Below, in pieces: positions 19,590 to 29,164 of a DNA stretch of 64,000 nt (within the stretch, counting starts at the first letter, position 1; every line of letters begins with the position of its first letter). The stretch comes from an uncultured Roseovarius sp. (GTDB lineage: Bacteria > Pseudomonadota > Alphaproteobacteria > Rhodobacterales > Rhodobacteraceae). A program made the translations under genes and the position numbers. The notes under the pieces are model-generated. The model did no database searches. It was not told where the DNA came from and was given only the letters and a program-made list of their open reading frames with translations. The stretch is from contig CANMOU010000001.1 in NCBI GenBank assembly GCA_947499555.1, positions 744,001 to 808,000 of the forward strand, in the 5' to 3' direction.

Positions 19590-21515
19590 TCAGGCGCGCT
19601 TGCTGTCGATCTTCGCCACGCCGAGCACATCAAGCACCTTGGCTTCGATATCACTGGCCGAAAGCCGGGCTGTCGCATACATGTCCGCCGGGCTGGCCTG
19701 GTCTATAAACACATCCGGCAGCACCATGGACCGGAACTTCAGCCCTTTATCAAACACCTCGTTTTCCGCCAAAAGCTGTGCCACGTGGCTGCCAAAGCCG
19801 CCAACCGCACCTTCTTCGATGGTGATCAATGCCTCATGGCCTGCCGCCAGATCAAGTATCAGCGCCTCATCCAATGGCTTGGCAAAACGCGCATCCGCCA
19901 CCGTCGGGGAAATCCCCCTGGCCTCCAGCACTTCGCACGCCTTGAGCACCTCGCCCAAACGCGTGCCAAAAGACAGGATCGCAACGCCCGCGCCCTCCCG
20001 GATCATGCGGCCCTTGCCGATCGCCAGGATTTCACCACGCTCGGGCATATCAACCCCCTCGCCTTCGCCACGGGGATAACGGAACGCGATCGGGCCACTG
20101 TCATGCGCCACGGCAGTGGCAACCATATGCACAAGCTCTGCCTCATCAGCGGCAGCCATGACCGTAAAGCCCGGCAGGTTAGACAGATACGCGATATCGT
20201 AGCTGCCAGCATGCGTGGCCCCATCGGCCCCTACAAGCCCCGCGCGGTCAATCGCGAAGCGCACAGGCAGGCGTTGAATGGCCACATCATGAACAACCTG
20301 ATCATATCCACGCTGAAGAAAGGTGGAATAAAGCGCGCAGAAAGGCTTCATGCCCCCCGCCGCAAGCCCGGCAGAGAATGTCACGGCATGCTGTTCGGCA
20401 ATGCCCACGTCAAAGCAGCGCGACGGGTAGCGGTTTTCAAACAGATCAAGGCCCGTGCCATCCGGCATGGCCGCTGTAATCGCACAAACCTTGTCATCTT
20501 CGGCGGCATGGGTCAGCAACGCCTCGGCAAAAACCTTGGTATAGCTCGGCGCATTTGAGGGCGCTTTTTTCTGCTGGCCTGTCACGACGTCAAACTTGGC
20601 TGTCGCATGCCCGCCATCGCGCCGTGCCTCGGCAGGCGCATAGCCCTTGCCCTTTTTGGTCAGCATATGGATGACAATTGGCCCCGTGGCGCGGGCCTTC
20701 ACCGTGCGCAGCACCGGCAAAAGCTGATCCATGTCATGCCCATCAATGGGGCCGAGATAGCTAAAACCCAGCTCTTCAAAAAGGGTGCCACCAACGGCCA
20801 TCCCCTTGAGCATCTCCTTCGCGCGCCGCGCGCCTTCCTGAAAAGGTTCCGGCAAAAGCGACACCGCGCCCTTGGCCGCCGCCTTGAATTCCTGAAATGG
20901 CTCTCCCGCGTAAAGCCGCGAGAGATAGGATGACAGCGCCCCCACCGGCGGAGCGATCGACATCTCATTGTCGTTGAGGATGACAATCAGGCGCTTTTTC
21001 AGATGCCCGGCATTGTTCATCGCCTCAAAGGCCATGCCCGCTGACATCGCGCCGTCGCCAATCACCGCGATGGCATCCCCATGGCCTGTGTCGCAGGCAC
21101 CGCCCAGATCACGCGCGACGGCAAAGCCGAGTGCGGCGCTGATCGAGGTCGAGCTATGCGCTGCGCCAAACGGATCATAGGGAGATTCGGAACGTTTGGT
21201 GAAACCGCTTAGTCCATCTTTCTGCCGGATGGTGCGAATGCGGTCGCGCCGCCCGGTGAGGATCTTGTGCGGATAGCATTGATGGCTCACGTCCCAGATG
21301 ATCTTGTCGCGCGGCGCATCGAAGACGTGGTGCAATGCGACGGTAAGCTCGACAACGCCCAGACCCGCCCCAAGGTGCCCGCCTGTCTCGGAGACCGCCG
21401 AAATTGTCTCGGCGCGCAACTCATCGGCCAATTGCACCAGTTGCGCATCGCTCAGATGTTTCAGATCAGCGGGGCTTGAAACCTCGTCAAGCAACGGTGT
21501 GTGCGGGCGCGTCAC
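19590..21515 (-). CDS. dxs: 1-deoxy-D-xylulose-5-phosphate synthase
   Basis: This thiamine-diphosphate enzyme joins pyruvate and glyceraldehyde-3-phosphate in the first step of the MEP isoprenoid pathway. The 641 residues are full length. They show [17 protein letters not shown] (near 46), the ThDP motif starting [15 protein letters not shown], and transketolase C-terminal motifs [17 protein letters not shown] and [14 protein letters not shown]. It lies downstream of ispA and xseB on the same strand, the classical xseB-ispA-dxs order. Confidence 0.97.
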   Translation of the reverse strand: MTRPHTPLLDEVSSPADLKHLSDAQLVQLADELRAETISAVSETGGHLGAGLGVVELTVALHHVFDAPRDKIIWDVSHQCYPHKILTGRRDRIRTIRQKDGLSGFTKRSESPYDPFGAAHSSTSISAALGFAVARDLGGACDTGHGDAIAVIGDGAMSAGMAFEAMNNAGHLKKRLIVILNDNEMSIAPPVGALSSYLSRLYAGEPFQEFKAAAKGAVSLLPEPFQEGARRAKEMLKGMAVGGTLFEELGFSYLGPIDGHDMDQLLPVLRTVKARATGPIVIHMLTKKGKGYAPAEARRDGGHATAKFDVVTGQQKKAPSNAPSYTKVFAEALLTHAAEDDKVCAITAAMPDGTGLDLFENRYPSRCFDVGIAEQHAVTFSAGLAAGGMKPFCALYSTFLQRGYDQVVHDVAIQRLPVRFAIDRAGLVGADGATHAGSYDIAYLSNLPGFTVMAAADEAELVHMVATAVAHDSGPIAFRYPRGEGEGVDMPERGEILAIGKGRMIREGAGVAILSFGTRLGEVLKACEVLEARGISPTVADARFAKPLDEALILDLAAGHEALITIEEGAVGGFGSHVAQLLAENEVFDKGLKFRSMVLPDVFIDQASPADMYATARLSASDIEAKVLDVLGVAKIDSKRA

Positions 21516-21542
21516 GTCTCACCCTCCTTCTTTAACAGAGGC

Positions 21543-22406
21543 TTAAGCACGGCGCGAAATAACGAAGCGCGCCAGCTGTCGCAAGGTGTCTGCGGCCTCT
21601 CCATAGGGAGATAGGCTTTCACAGGCGGCGTCAACAAGGGCCGAGGCGCGGCGTTTTGCCTCCTCTAGTCCCAAAAGCGAGACAAAAGTGGCTTTGCCGG
21701 CTGCTGCATCCTTGCCCACGGCCTTGCCAACCGCTTCGACATCGCCGGTTTCGTCAATCACATCGTCCTGGATCTGAAAGGCCAACCCAAGCGCCCCCGC
21801 ATAGTGTGAAAGGGGCGCCGTATCGGCATGGGCCATCACGGCACCCGCTGTTGCCGCCCAGCCAAAAAGCGCACCGGTCTTACCCGCCTGAAGCGTGGTG
21901 ATTTCTTCCAGTGTCAGCGGCTCTGCTGCCGTTTCCGCCGCAATATCCAAAGCCTGCCCCAGAACCATCCCCTGCTGACCCGCAGCGCGGGCCAGCCGCA
22001 AGCCCAGCTCCATGCGCGCGGTCGCATCCGTAACCCCGTCAGGATGCAGAACCAGCTCAAAGGCCAACGATTGCAGCGCATCACCCACCAAGACCGCCGT
22101 GGCCTCATCCCATTTGACATGCACGGTGGGTTGCCCACGTCGCAGATCATCATCATCCATGCAGGGCAAATCGTCATGCACAAGACTATAGGCATGCAGC
22201 GCTTCGATTCCGGCGGCTGAAAGCACCGACTGCGCGTCATCAATCCCGTGCAGCCGCGCGGTCTCCATGACCAGAAAACCCCGAAGCGCCTTACCCCCGG
22301 CCAGAGCGTGGCGCATTGCGGCGCTCAATTCTGTTGTGCCGATGATATGCGCATGCAGGCAGGCCTTGATCCGGGCCGCATCCGCCGCCAGCGCCTCTTG
22401 TAGCAT
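21543..22406 (-). CDS. ispA: Polyprenyl (farnesyl/geranyl) diphosphate synthase
   Basis: This enzyme makes C10-C15 prenyl diphosphates from IPP and DMAPP. About 287 residues carry the first aspartate-rich motif DDLPCMDDDDLRRG (near 80) and the second FQIQDDVIDETGD (near 214). The ATG overlaps the xseB stop as TGATG, indicating coupled translation. It feeds on the product of the downstream dxs pathway. Chain length cannot be fixed by eye, but gene order points to IspA. Confidence 0.94.
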   Translation of the reverse strand: MLQEALAADAARIKACLHAHIIGTTELSAAMRHALAGGKALRGFLVMETARLHGIDDAQSVLSAAGIEALHAYSLVHDDLPCMDDDDLRRGQPTVHVKWDEATAVLVGDALQSLAFELVLHPDGVTDATARMELGLRLARAAGQQGMVLGQALDIAAETAAEPLTLEEITTLQAGKTGALFGWAATAGAVMAHADTAPLSHYAGALGLAFQIQDDVIDETGDVEAVGKAVGKDAAAGKATFVSLLGLEEAKRRASALVDAACESLSPYGEAADTLRQLARFVISRRA

Positions 22407-22648
22407 CAAAGCCCCTCGACCGGTGTCGTGCCCTTCGGATTGCCATCAGCGTCAAGTGTGATCGCCGCGACCTTCTCTTCGGCCTCTTTGAGCTTCTCCT
22501 CGCAACGTTTCTTGAGCTTCGCGCCACGCTCGTAAAGGCTGATCGACTGTTCCAGCGGCACGTCGCCGCGTTCCAGACGAGAGACCACCTCTTCCAGCGC
22601 TTTCATGGCCTCTTCAAAAGACATCTCGGAAATGGAAGCATCGGTCAT
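22406..22648 (-). CDS. xseB: Exodeoxyribonuclease VII small subunit
   Basis: The 80-residue XseB subunit partners XseA in single-strand exonuclease VII. The sequence FEEAMKALEEVVSRLERGDVPLEQSISLYERG is diagnostic in its key residues (Leu, Glu, Leu and Gly), and KRCEEKLKEAEEKV follows. It is the first gene of the xseB-ispA-dxs unit and divergent from the APH-fold gene. Confidence 0.95.
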   Translation of the reverse strand: MTDASISEMSFEEAMKALEEVVSRLERGDVPLEQSISLYERGAKLKKRCEEKLKEAEEKVAAITLDADGNPKGTTPVEGL

Positions 22649-22747
22649 GGCGGGGTCCTGTCGTGGTCATGTCGCGCCACCATAGAGCCACCCGCGAAGG
22701 GGTTCAATTCGGTTGACGCCTTCATGGCCATCAGAAAGGATGCGCCC

Positions 22748-23719
22748 ATGAGCAACGCGCCCGAGCCCGAGGTCTTTCCTTTACCGGACATCGAAGCGCT
22801 GGCCGAGGTGGCCGCGCGATTTGAAGCGGCCCAGGCTGAAGAGGCCCTGTTTGCATCCGCCGATCCGAATGAGGTCATTCGACACGTGCCGGAAAAACGG
22901 GTGATACTGCGCGGTCACCTCGGGGCGCGGCCAGCCATCTTCAAGGTTCAGCTGTCAGACCGCGAGGCCGTGACGCGCGAATGGACTGAACTTCGCCGGG
23001 TCTGGGCCTATATGAAAGACTGCGCCTTGACGGTCTGCACGCCACTGGCTGTGGCGCCGAAGGCCGGAATCGTTGTGATCGCCGACATCCCCGGCACACC
23101 ACTGCTCAAACTGCTCTACGAGACAGAACCTGAAGAGCGCGAACGCTGGCTCAAGCCAGCCGCAAACTGGCTTCGTGCCTATACGCAGCCAACCGAAACA
23201 ACTGGTGATCCAGACCCAAAGCCATGGCTGACACGCGCCAGAAGTGGCGCGGAGGCTCAGGCCTTCGACAAGTTGCGCAAGATCGAGAAACCGATTCTGA
23301 AAGAGGTTGAACGCCTTGCAAGCTTATTGCCGGAAATGCCTTGGCGCGTGGCGATCAGCCATGGCGATTTCCACCCCAACAACCTGATCGCGCGCGAGAG
23401 CACTCTGACGGGCATTGACTGCAGCGGCTCTCTGCATGCGCCGATCTACAAAGATATGGCGCGCTTCTTGATGCATATGGGCCGACGCGGCATGGTTCCC
23501 TCTGGCAACATGCGGTTTGGCGTCGACGCCTCGGGTATCGTGGCGTTTTCTGACATCTTTGCACTTGGCAAGGATGAGCGCGAATTGATCTTGCCGTTCT
23601 TTCTTGGGGTTGAGGCGCTGATGCGCGCCGAATCCCGCGCCCTGCCCGCCTCTCGCATCCGGCGCGCAATAGACATGTCCGAAGCACTGCTGGAAGATCT
23701 GCGCAACCTTGCCAGATGA
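22748..23719 (+). CDS. Aminoglycoside phosphotransferase (APH)-fold protein
   Basis: This is a kinase-like protein of about 323 residues. The catalytic loop is VAISHGDFHPNNLI (near 210) and the following metal site is replaced by TGIDCSGS. The first 60 residues are acidic and alanine-rich. In true APH kinases the second motif is normally DW/DF, so the Cys-containing variant is worth noting. The start is the ATG with AGGA seven bases upstream. The substrate is unknown, and it need not confer resistance. Confidence 0.75.
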   Translation: MSNAPEPEVFPLPDIEALAEVAARFEAAQAEEALFASADPNEVIRHVPEKRVILRGHLGARPAIFKVQLSDREAVTREWTELRRVWAYMKDCALTVCTPLAVAPKAGIVVIADIPGTPLLKLLYETEPEERERWLKPAANWLRAYTQPTETTGDPDPKPWLTRARSGAEAQAFDKLRKIEKPILKEVERLASLLPEMPWRVAISHGDFHPNNLIARESTLTGIDCSGSLHAPIYKDMARFLMHMGRRGMVPSGNMRFGVDASGIVAFSDIFALGKDERELILPFFLGVEALMRAESRALPASRIRRAIDMSEALLEDLRNLAR

Positions 23720-23761
23720 CGGCCAGAGCTTTTGCGAAAGCCCTTTTAAAGGGAAGATCGC

Positions 23762-25303
23762 CTACCGGCCCTTGAACAAACCACCCAGAATGCCACGCAC
23801 GATACGGCGTCCTGTGGTGCCTTTGAGTTCCTTCACAACCACATCCAGCACCGCGCCACCAAAACTGTCCGTCTTGCTCCGTGTACGAGAGCTTGAACGC
23901 TCTACCTTCGTTCCCGAATATCGCCGACCGGCATTGAACTCCCGCTCGGCCGCTGATTGTTCTTCGGCCAGCGCCTCTGCCTCTTCGGCTTCCTGCGCGG
24001 CTTTCGCGGCCCGCTCCCGCAGCATCTCGAAGGCCGAGACACGATCGAGCGGTTTCTCATATTTGCCCGCAACCGGCGAGGTTGCCAGAACCTCCTTACG
24101 TGTCGCGGCATCGACCGGGCCCAGCTTGGAGGATGGCGGGCGAATAAGCGTCCGCTCCACAATGCCCGGCACGCCCTTATCTTCGAGCATCGAGGTCACG
24201 GCCTCGCCCACGCCCACGTCACGAATGGCGTCGGCTGTATCGAACCTGTCATTGGGCCGGTAGGTCTCGGCGGCGCGTTCCAGCGCCTTACGATCGCGCG
24301 CGGTGAAGGCCCGCAAGGCGTGCTGCACCCGATTGCCCAGCTGCCCCAGGATGTCTTCCGGAACGTCATCGGGGTTTTGCGTGATGAAGTAGACACCAAC
24401 CCCTTTCGAGCGGATCAGCCGCGCTACTTGTTCAACCTTGTCGACAAGCGCCTTTGGCGCATCCTCAAACAGCAGATGCGCCTCGTCGAAGAAGAACACC
24501 AGCTTGGGCTTGTCCGGGTCACCCACCTCGGGCAGCGTCTCGAAAAGTTCTGACAAAAGCCACAGAAGGAAGGTTGCATAAAGCCGGGGCGCGCCCATCA
24601 ACTTGTCCGCCGCCAGGATGTTGATCTGACCACGCCCATCGGGGGCAAGGCTCATCAGATCATCCAGATCCAGTGCCGGTTCGGCAAAAAATTGGGTACC
24701 ACCCTGGTTCTCCAGCACAAGCAATGATCGCTGGATCGCCCCAACAGACTGCACCGAAACATTGCCGTAGCGCAGGCTCAAATCGGTCGAATTTTCCCCG
24801 ACCCAGACCAGAAGCGCCTGCAGGTCCTTCAGATCCAGAAGCGGCAAGCCCTGTTCGTCGGCCACGCGGAACGCGATGTTCATCACCCCTTCCTGTGCCT
24901 CGGTGAGTTGCATCAATCGGCTCAAGAGCAACGGCCCCATCTCGGCTACGGTTGCCCGCACCGGATGCCCCAGCTCGCCGAAGAGGTCCCAGAACGTGAC
25001 CGGGAAAGCCTCGTATCTGTAGTCGTCAAAGCCGATCTGCCCGGCCCGCTTCGTGAAAGCCTCATGCAGTTTGAATGTCTCGCTGCCCGCTGCGGCAAGC
25101 CCGGAAAGATCGCCCTTCACATCCGACAAAAACACCGGCACGCCCGCGGCAGAAAACCCTTCCGCCAAAATCTGCAACGTCACCGTCTTGCCCGTGCCGG
25201 TCGCACCCGCGATAAGACCGTGACGGTTGGCGTATTTGAGCGTCAGCCCCTGTTTTTCGGCGTAATCCACGCCGCCGCCACCCAAAAAGATGCGATTTTC
25301 CAA
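23762..25303 (-). CDS. HerA-like helicase/ATPase (DUF853 family)
   Basis: This bacterial HerA/YjgR-type P-loop ATPase has about 514 residues. It has Walker [12 protein letters not shown] (near 33), Walker [13 protein letters not shown], and an arginine-rich C-terminus with a coiled-coil stretch of Ala and Glu (about 420-470). Family members are hexameric motors of uncertain role in DNA processing. I place the start at a TTG (25303) with a G-rich site upstream, so that the protein opens with [10 protein letters not shown]; an upstream TTG is also possible. It is convergent with the APH-fold gene. Confidence 0.85.
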   Translation of the reverse strand: MENRIFLGGGGVDYAEKQGLTLKYANRHGLIAGATGTGKTVTLQILAEGFSAAGVPVFLSDVKGDLSGLAAAGSETFKLHEAFTKRAGQIGFDDYRYEAFPVTFWDLFGELGHPVRATVAEMGPLLLSRLMQLTEAQEGVMNIAFRVADEQGLPLLDLKDLQALLVWVGENSTDLSLRYGNVSVQSVGAIQRSLLVLENQGGTQFFAEPALDLDDLMSLAPDGRGQINILAADKLMGAPRLYATFLLWLLSELFETLPEVGDPDKPKLVFFFDEAHLLFEDAPKALVDKVEQVARLIRSKGVGVYFITQNPDDVPEDILGQLGNRVQHALRAFTARDRKALERAAETYRPNDRFDTADAIRDVGVGEAVTSMLEDKGVPGIVERTLIRPPSSKLGPVDAATRKEVLATSPVAGKYEKPLDRVSAFEMLRERAAKAAQEAEEAEALAEEQSAAEREFNAGRRYSGTKVERSSSRTRSKTDSFGGAVLDVVVKELKGTTGRRIVRGILGGLFKGR

Positions 25304-25379
25304 GGCTCTGCCCCCACGTCTAAAAAATACCACGGTGTGAACATACAAAGTTAACGATTGCCTGCCACTACTAAACGCG

Positions 25380-25461
25380 TTCCCGGGCGCATGTCCTCTT
25401 GGCTCGGGACGACTTCCTCCCTGTCAGACTGGCCGCGCTTCGTTGCGCGGCCCTTTTTTTT
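25380..25461 (+). ncRNA. Candidate small RNA 1 with CU-rich anti-Shine-Dalgarno stretch
   Basis: A terminator with an eight-base perfect stem GGCCGCGC/GCGCGGCC (25431-25452) and eight T residues ends a transcript that cannot come from a plus-strand gene. Just before it, an imperfect hairpin (TCCCG...CGGGA, 25381-25409) and the single-stranded CTTCCTCCCTGTC are visible. This recalls the CCUCCUCCC-motif stress sRNAs (CcsR type) of Rhodobacter. The 5' end is a guess and I see no strong promoter. Confidence 0.5.
25431..25461 (+). terminator. Strong rho-independent terminator
   Basis: The stem GGCCGCGC/GCGCGGCC with loop TTCGTT is followed by C and eight T residues. Confidence 0.9.
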
Positions 25462-25554
25462 CGCAAGGCTTTGCGCGAATAAACGCCGTAAAATTGCTGG
25501 AAAACAATTTTTTAATTTAACCTGTTGACGGGTCACATGAACTGCCATAGCGTC

Positions 25555-25628
25555 GCGATCAATGAATAAGTCGGCTAGTCCGGCAGGGAGAAAGAAGGAA
25601 AGAGACCCTATGGTCTCTTTCTTTTTTT
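25555..25628 (+). ncRNA. Candidate small RNA 2 with purine-rich body
   Basis: A -35-like TTGACG (25525-25530) with a weak TAGCGT 17 bases further is followed by about 40 purine-rich bases (including GGCAGGGAGAAAG) and a perfect ten-base terminator stem. No open reading frame with a ribosome site fits inside. The GGCAGGGAGAAAG segment could pair with CTTCCTCCCTGTC of candidate RNA 1, with one wobble and one mismatch. Confidence 0.45.
25598..25628 (+). terminator. Strong rho-independent terminator
   Basis: The perfect ten-base stem GAAAGAGACC/GGTCTCTTTC (25598-25607 and 25612-25621) has a CTAT loop and seven T residues. Confidence 0.9.
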
Positions 25629-25785
25629 GTGGGGTCGGCCTTTGCGAAACAAGCGCAGTTCACCCTCGCGTCATGTGGCAGAAAATCGCCTTGCGCTGAT
25701 CCATTCCCTAAGTTTTTATCCTGACACTCTGCGCAGGCCATGTTAGAGCGCTGCGCAACTTAACGAGCAACATATTGGGGAACAC

Positions 25786-26466
25786 ATGCCCGCATTCTTT
25801 CGCACATTGCCTTTGATGGCCCTCCTCGCTTTGGGGACGCCGCTTGCGGCACAAGAGGCCACCACCACACAAGACGAGGCCACACAAGACGCGACCACAC
25901 AAGACGAGGCCGCGCAAACCGAAGAAACCACGGAGAGCCCGCAGACCGAGCAGACAGATACAGGCAACGATGCCACGTCTGAACTGGATCTGGGCCGTCC
26001 GGTCGATGACGACGAATCCTATGTCAAGGAAACCTATGGCGACTGGCAACTGCAATGTTTCCGCACCGAGGCAGGTGAAGACCCCTGCCAGATGTACCAG
26101 CTTCTGCGTGAAGACGCCGGCAATCCTGTCGCTGAGTTCACGATCTTCAAACTGCCGGGCAACGGTCAGGCCATTGCCGGTGCAACGATTGTCGTCCCGC
26201 TTGGCACGCTTCTGCCCGAAGGCCTGAAGATGTCCGTCGATGGCGGCACAGCGAAGGGATATAACTTCGCCTTCTGTTCGCTGGTAGGGTGCTTTGCGCG
26301 CATCGGCTTCACCGAACAGGACATCGCGAATTTTCAGGCAGGTGCGTCTGCGTTACTCACGATCATCCCGGCGCAGGCTCCGGATCAGACCGTAGTGATC
26401 AAAGCCTCGCTCAGCGGCTTTACCGCCGCCTATAACGAAGTGTCAGTGGCCGGCGAAGCCAACTGA
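25786..26466 (+). CDS. Invasion-associated locus B (IalB) family exported protein
   Basis: The 226 residues start with a signal peptide (about 1-22, ending LAAQ). A low-complexity acidic linker rich in Thr, Gln, Asp and Glu (about 23-75) comes next; it contains repeated TTQDEA units encoded by near-identical DNA repeats. The IalB domain follows, with YGDWQLQCF and paired cysteines CFRTEAGEDPCQMYQ and CSLVGCFARIGF. IalB proteins are periplasmic or envelope proteins linked to host-cell invasion in Bartonella but widespread in free-living relatives. A G-rich ribosome site precedes the ATG, and a terminator follows. Confidence 0.88.
   Translation: MPAFFRTLPLMALLALGTPLAAQEATTTQDEATQDATTQDEAAQTEETTESPQTEQTDTGNDATSELDLGRPVDDDESYVKETYGDWQLQCFRTEAGEDPCQMYQLLREDAGNPVAEFTIFKLPGNGQAIAGATIVVPLGTLLPEGLKMSVDGGTAKGYNFAFCSLVGCFARIGFTEQDIANFQAGASALLTIIPAQAPDQTVVIKASLSGFTAAYNEVSVAGEAN
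25856..25919 (+). repeat. Short tandem repeats in the IalB linker
   Basis: The unit ACCACACAAGACGAGGCC recurs nearly exactly, with shorter partial copies between, producing repeated TTQDEA peptides. Such repeats can vary in copy number by slippage and would change linker length in frame (18-base unit). Confidence 0.7.
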
Positions 26467-26496
26467 CGACAGAGTTTCCTTTGCCCAATCTCTAAG

Positions 26497-26525
26497 AAAC
26501 CGCCGGTCGCCATCGGCGGTTTTTT
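26497..26525 (+). terminator. Rho-independent terminator after the IalB gene
   Basis: The stem AACCGCCG/CGGCGGTT with an eight-base loop runs into a T run on the plus strand, 31 bases after the IalB stop. Confidence 0.85.
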
Positions 26526-26681
26526 GCTGATCCGCACCCCCATTTCGCGGATTTTTCCAAAAAACAGCGCCAAATTCAAAGTCACCAGCATAGTTTTGCC
26601 GTTTTTGCGCCCCACCGCTGCGCCGTTTCAGCCTCCAAGTCGGCCTCACATGTCTGTGATCAATACCTGGAGACCAACCTG

Positions 26682-27611
26682 ATGGCGACGATGACTTTCA
26701 CAATTGAAGGTGAAGTAAATGTTTTGTTCCTTGTTACGGAACAGGAAGACGGCACGCTTAAATTCGATCTTCAAGTGCTTGGCGATACCGGCTCAATCGG
26801 AGATCTGAATGCGATCTATTTCGATTTGATGCTCAACGAAGAAGGGTCAGATGAAATATCCTTTGACGGGCTGACCGTGACCGGCGACGACGTCACTGGC
26901 ACCAACATCGAAGAAGATAGCGTGACCAAGGTCGACAACTTCACCAACATCAATGGTGAAGTCGTCAAGGAATACGACAAGTTTGACGTGGGCGTGCAGT
27001 TCGGCACCGCGGGCATCGGCGAAGACGATATTCGCGAAACCAGCTTTGTGCTGTCACATGCAGATGTGCCGCTCACCATCGATATGCTGCTGTCACAGGA
27101 TTTCGGTGTACGTCTGACAAGTGTCGGCGAAGAAGGCGGCGAACGCGACGGATCTCTGAAACTGGGCGGCGAAGCACCGGAAGAGCCCGACACACCCGTT
27201 TCAACGCAAGAAGCCGTTGACGACACGCTCATGGTCTTTGAAAGCGAAGAGTTCAATCCAGGCTTCCCCGATTTCCTCGAAGGGTTCCAGGTTTCTGTTC
27301 TGGAAAACGACCAGCTGGACCAGCCTTTCTTTGAGACCGAAGTGACCGCTGTGAACGGCGACGCGACGAACATCGCGCAGGTCGTGGCAGGGTCAAGTGG
27401 TGGCCTTCTGATCATGTATGCCGACGGCACCGTGGATTTCTCGGCCAATGACGAGTTTGATTTCCTCGACGAAGGCCAAACTGCCACGACGACGTTCAAC
27501 TATTCCATCGAAGGCGGCAGCACAGCCACCCTGAACGTCATTGTTAAAGGCGAAGATGACATTCCCCCGGTCGATGATACGCCGGTTATCGACGACCCGT
27601 TCATATTCTAA
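26682..27611 (+). CDS. Large acidic VCBS/Ig-like repeat protein, probably secreted
   Basis: The 309 residues are strongly acidic, have no cysteine, and have no Sec signal. The first 160 or so form a beta-rich domain beginning MTFTIEGEVNVLF. The second half has an Ig/VCBS-like repeat ending FDFLDEGQTATTTFNYSI and a final conserved ATLNVIVKGEDD. Such sequences are typical of type I secretion substrates and calcium-binding surface proteins of marine alphaproteobacteria. A ribosome site GGAG lies nine bases before the ATG. No type I secretion genes are nearby. The role is not known; the secretion route is inferred. Confidence 0.7.
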   Translation: MATMTFTIEGEVNVLFLVTEQEDGTLKFDLQVLGDTGSIGDLNAIYFDLMLNEEGSDEISFDGLTVTGDDVTGTNIEEDSVTKVDNFTNINGEVVKEYDKFDVGVQFGTAGIGEDDIRETSFVLSHADVPLTIDMLLSQDFGVRLTSVGEEGGERDGSLKLGGEAPEEPDTPVSTQEAVDDTLMVFESEEFNPGFPDFLEGFQVSVLENDQLDQPFFETEVTAVNGDATNIAQVVAGSSGGLLIMYADGTVDFSANDEFDFLDEGQTATTTFNYSIEGGSTATLNVIVKGEDDIPPVDDTPVIDDPFIF

Positions 27612-27647
27612 CGTTACCCGCTTTCCAGACTGAAAACCTGCTGGCGC

Positions 27648-28859
27648 TTAGGCAAATCGCTTGAGCGCCAGCACTGCATTCAGACCTCCGAACGCAAAAG
27701 CGTTGGACAAAGCCACATCAACCTTGGCCTCGCGCGCAACGTTGGGCACCACGTCAAGCGCACATTCCGGATCAGGCTCTTCGTAATTGATCGTCGGCGC
27801 AATCACCCCGTCCCGCACCGCCATGATGCAGGCCAGAAGCTCAACCGCGCCCGTGCCTCCAATCAGGTGGCCATGCATCGACTTGGTTGAAGACATCAGA
27901 AGCTTATCGGCGTGGGCACCAAACACATCCGCGACAGCGGCGCTTTCGGTTTTGTCATTGGCCGCGGTTCCGGTGCCATGGGCATTGATATAGCCCACAT
28001 CGCTGCAGTTGAGGCGCGCATCCTTTATCGCGCCCTTGATGGCCCGTGCCGCGCCATTCTTGGATGGCATCACGATATCGGCGGCATCTGAAGACATGGC
28101 AAATCCGCCCACCTCGGCCAATATCTCCGCGCCGCGCTTTTTCGCATGCTCCAGCTCTTCAAAAACAAAAATACCGGCGCCTTCGCCCTGCACCATGCCG
28201 TTGCGATTGGCCGAGAATGGTCGGCACCCATCCTTGGACATCACCCGTAGCCCTTCCCAGGCCTTCACGCCGCCAAAGCAAAGCATGGATTCCGAGCCGC
28301 CCGTAATCATCACAGGCGCCGCGCCGCCATGAACAAGCTGAAAGGCCTGCGCCATGGCGTGATTGGAACTCGCGCAAGCGGTTGAAACGGTAAAGCTCGG
28401 GCCCTTGAGATTGAACTCCATTGACACATGGCTGGCCGCCGCGTTGTTCATAAGCTTCGGCACGACAAAAGGATGGACCCTGTTTTTCCCGGCCTCGTAA
28501 ACCGTGCGGTAATTCTCATCGAGCGTGGTCATGCCCCCGCCCGAATTTCCAAGAACGACCCCTGCACGCGCGGCCAGGTTTCCCGAAAATTCCAGACCAG
28601 CTTGCGCAATCGCCTCGCGTGCGGCAATCAATGTGAACTGTGTGAAGCGGTCATAAAGCGCGAGCTGCTGGCGGTTAAACCGGTCCTCGGGCTCGTAGCC
28701 ACGGACCTGACCGCCGATTTTGATCGCAAGCCGGTCCACATCCGGAATATCAAGCTCTCCGATACCGCTGCGACCCTCGCGCATGGCCTCGAGTGTTTCG
28801 GGAACGGAATGCCCCAGCGAATTGATCGTGCCCGCGCCTGTGATGACGACGCGCTTCAC
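27648..28859 (-). CDS. Beta-ketoacyl-ACP synthase (KAS II/FabF-like)
   Basis: This 403-residue condensing enzyme extends acyl chains on an acyl carrier protein. The catalytic Cys lies in TVSTACASSNHAMAQA (near 166), and the two histidines in NAHGTGTAANDKTE and KSMHGHLIGGTGAVE. The start overlaps the preceding ACP gene by four bases. With its own ACP and lpxD upstream, it is likely a dedicated enzyme for special lipid A acyl chains rather than the housekeeping FabF. That assignment is inferred from context. Confidence 0.88.
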   Translation of the reverse strand: MKRVVITGAGTINSLGHSVPETLEAMREGRSGIGELDIPDVDRLAIKIGGQVRGYEPEDRFNRQQLALYDRFTQFTLIAAREAIAQAGLEFSGNLAARAGVVLGNSGGGMTTLDENYRTVYEAGKNRVHPFVVPKLMNNAAASHVSMEFNLKGPSFTVSTACASSNHAMAQAFQLVHGGAAPVMITGGSESMLCFGGVKAWEGLRVMSKDGCRPFSANRNGMVQGEGAGIFVFEELEHAKKRGAEILAEVGGFAMSSDAADIVMPSKNGAARAIKGAIKDARLNCSDVGYINAHGTGTAANDKTESAAVADVFGAHADKLLMSSTKSMHGHLIGGTGAVELLACIMAVRDGVIAPTINYEEPDPECALDVVPNVAREAKVDVALSNAFAFGGLNAVLALKRFA

Positions 28860-29131
28860 CCGTGCTGTTCCGCCACAAGTTTCTCTATCCCATCAAGGAT
28901 CGAAGCCACGGATGTGATGTCAAACTCGCTTTCCTGAGGCGCATTGGCATTGAACGGCACCGAGATATCAAAGGCCTCTTCGATGGCAAAGATGCTCTCC
29001 ACCAGGCCAAGGCTGTCAATCCCCAGATCCTCAAGCGTGCTGTCCATCGTGACATCGGATGGCTCAAGCACCGCCTGCTCGGCGATGATTTCGATCACCC
29101 GCGTCTTGATGTCACTCACCGATGTGTCCAT
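28856..29131 (-). CDS. Acyl carrier protein (dedicated, AcpXL-like)
   Basis: The 91-residue ACP has the phosphopantetheine serine in DLGIDSLGLVE (near 41), within EDLGIDSLGLVESIFAIEEA. Its sequence FDISVPFNANAPQESEFDI differs from housekeeping AcpP and resembles ACPs that serve lipid A long-chain acylation in alphaproteobacteria. I use the ATG of MDTSVSDIK with GAGGG eight bases upstream. It is coupled to the KAS gene by a four-base overlap and lies 33 bases after lpxD. Confidence 0.88.
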   Translation of the reverse strand: MDTSVSDIKTRVIEIIAEQAVLEPSDVTMDSTLEDLGIDSLGLVESIFAIEEAFDISVPFNANAPQESEFDITSVASILDGIEKLVAEQHG

Positions 29132-29164
29132 GTCTTGCACCCTCTTTATGGCCACGCGGCTGAT

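Larger units (their letters stand above)
25349..25785. other. Gene-free region with two strong terminators
   Basis: No convincing protein gene lies in these 437 bases. Two near-perfect rho-independent terminators, both oriented to the plus strand, lie here without any plus-strand gene upstream (the preceding herA-like gene points the other way). The simplest reading is two small RNA genes, entered separately. Confidence 0.7.
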
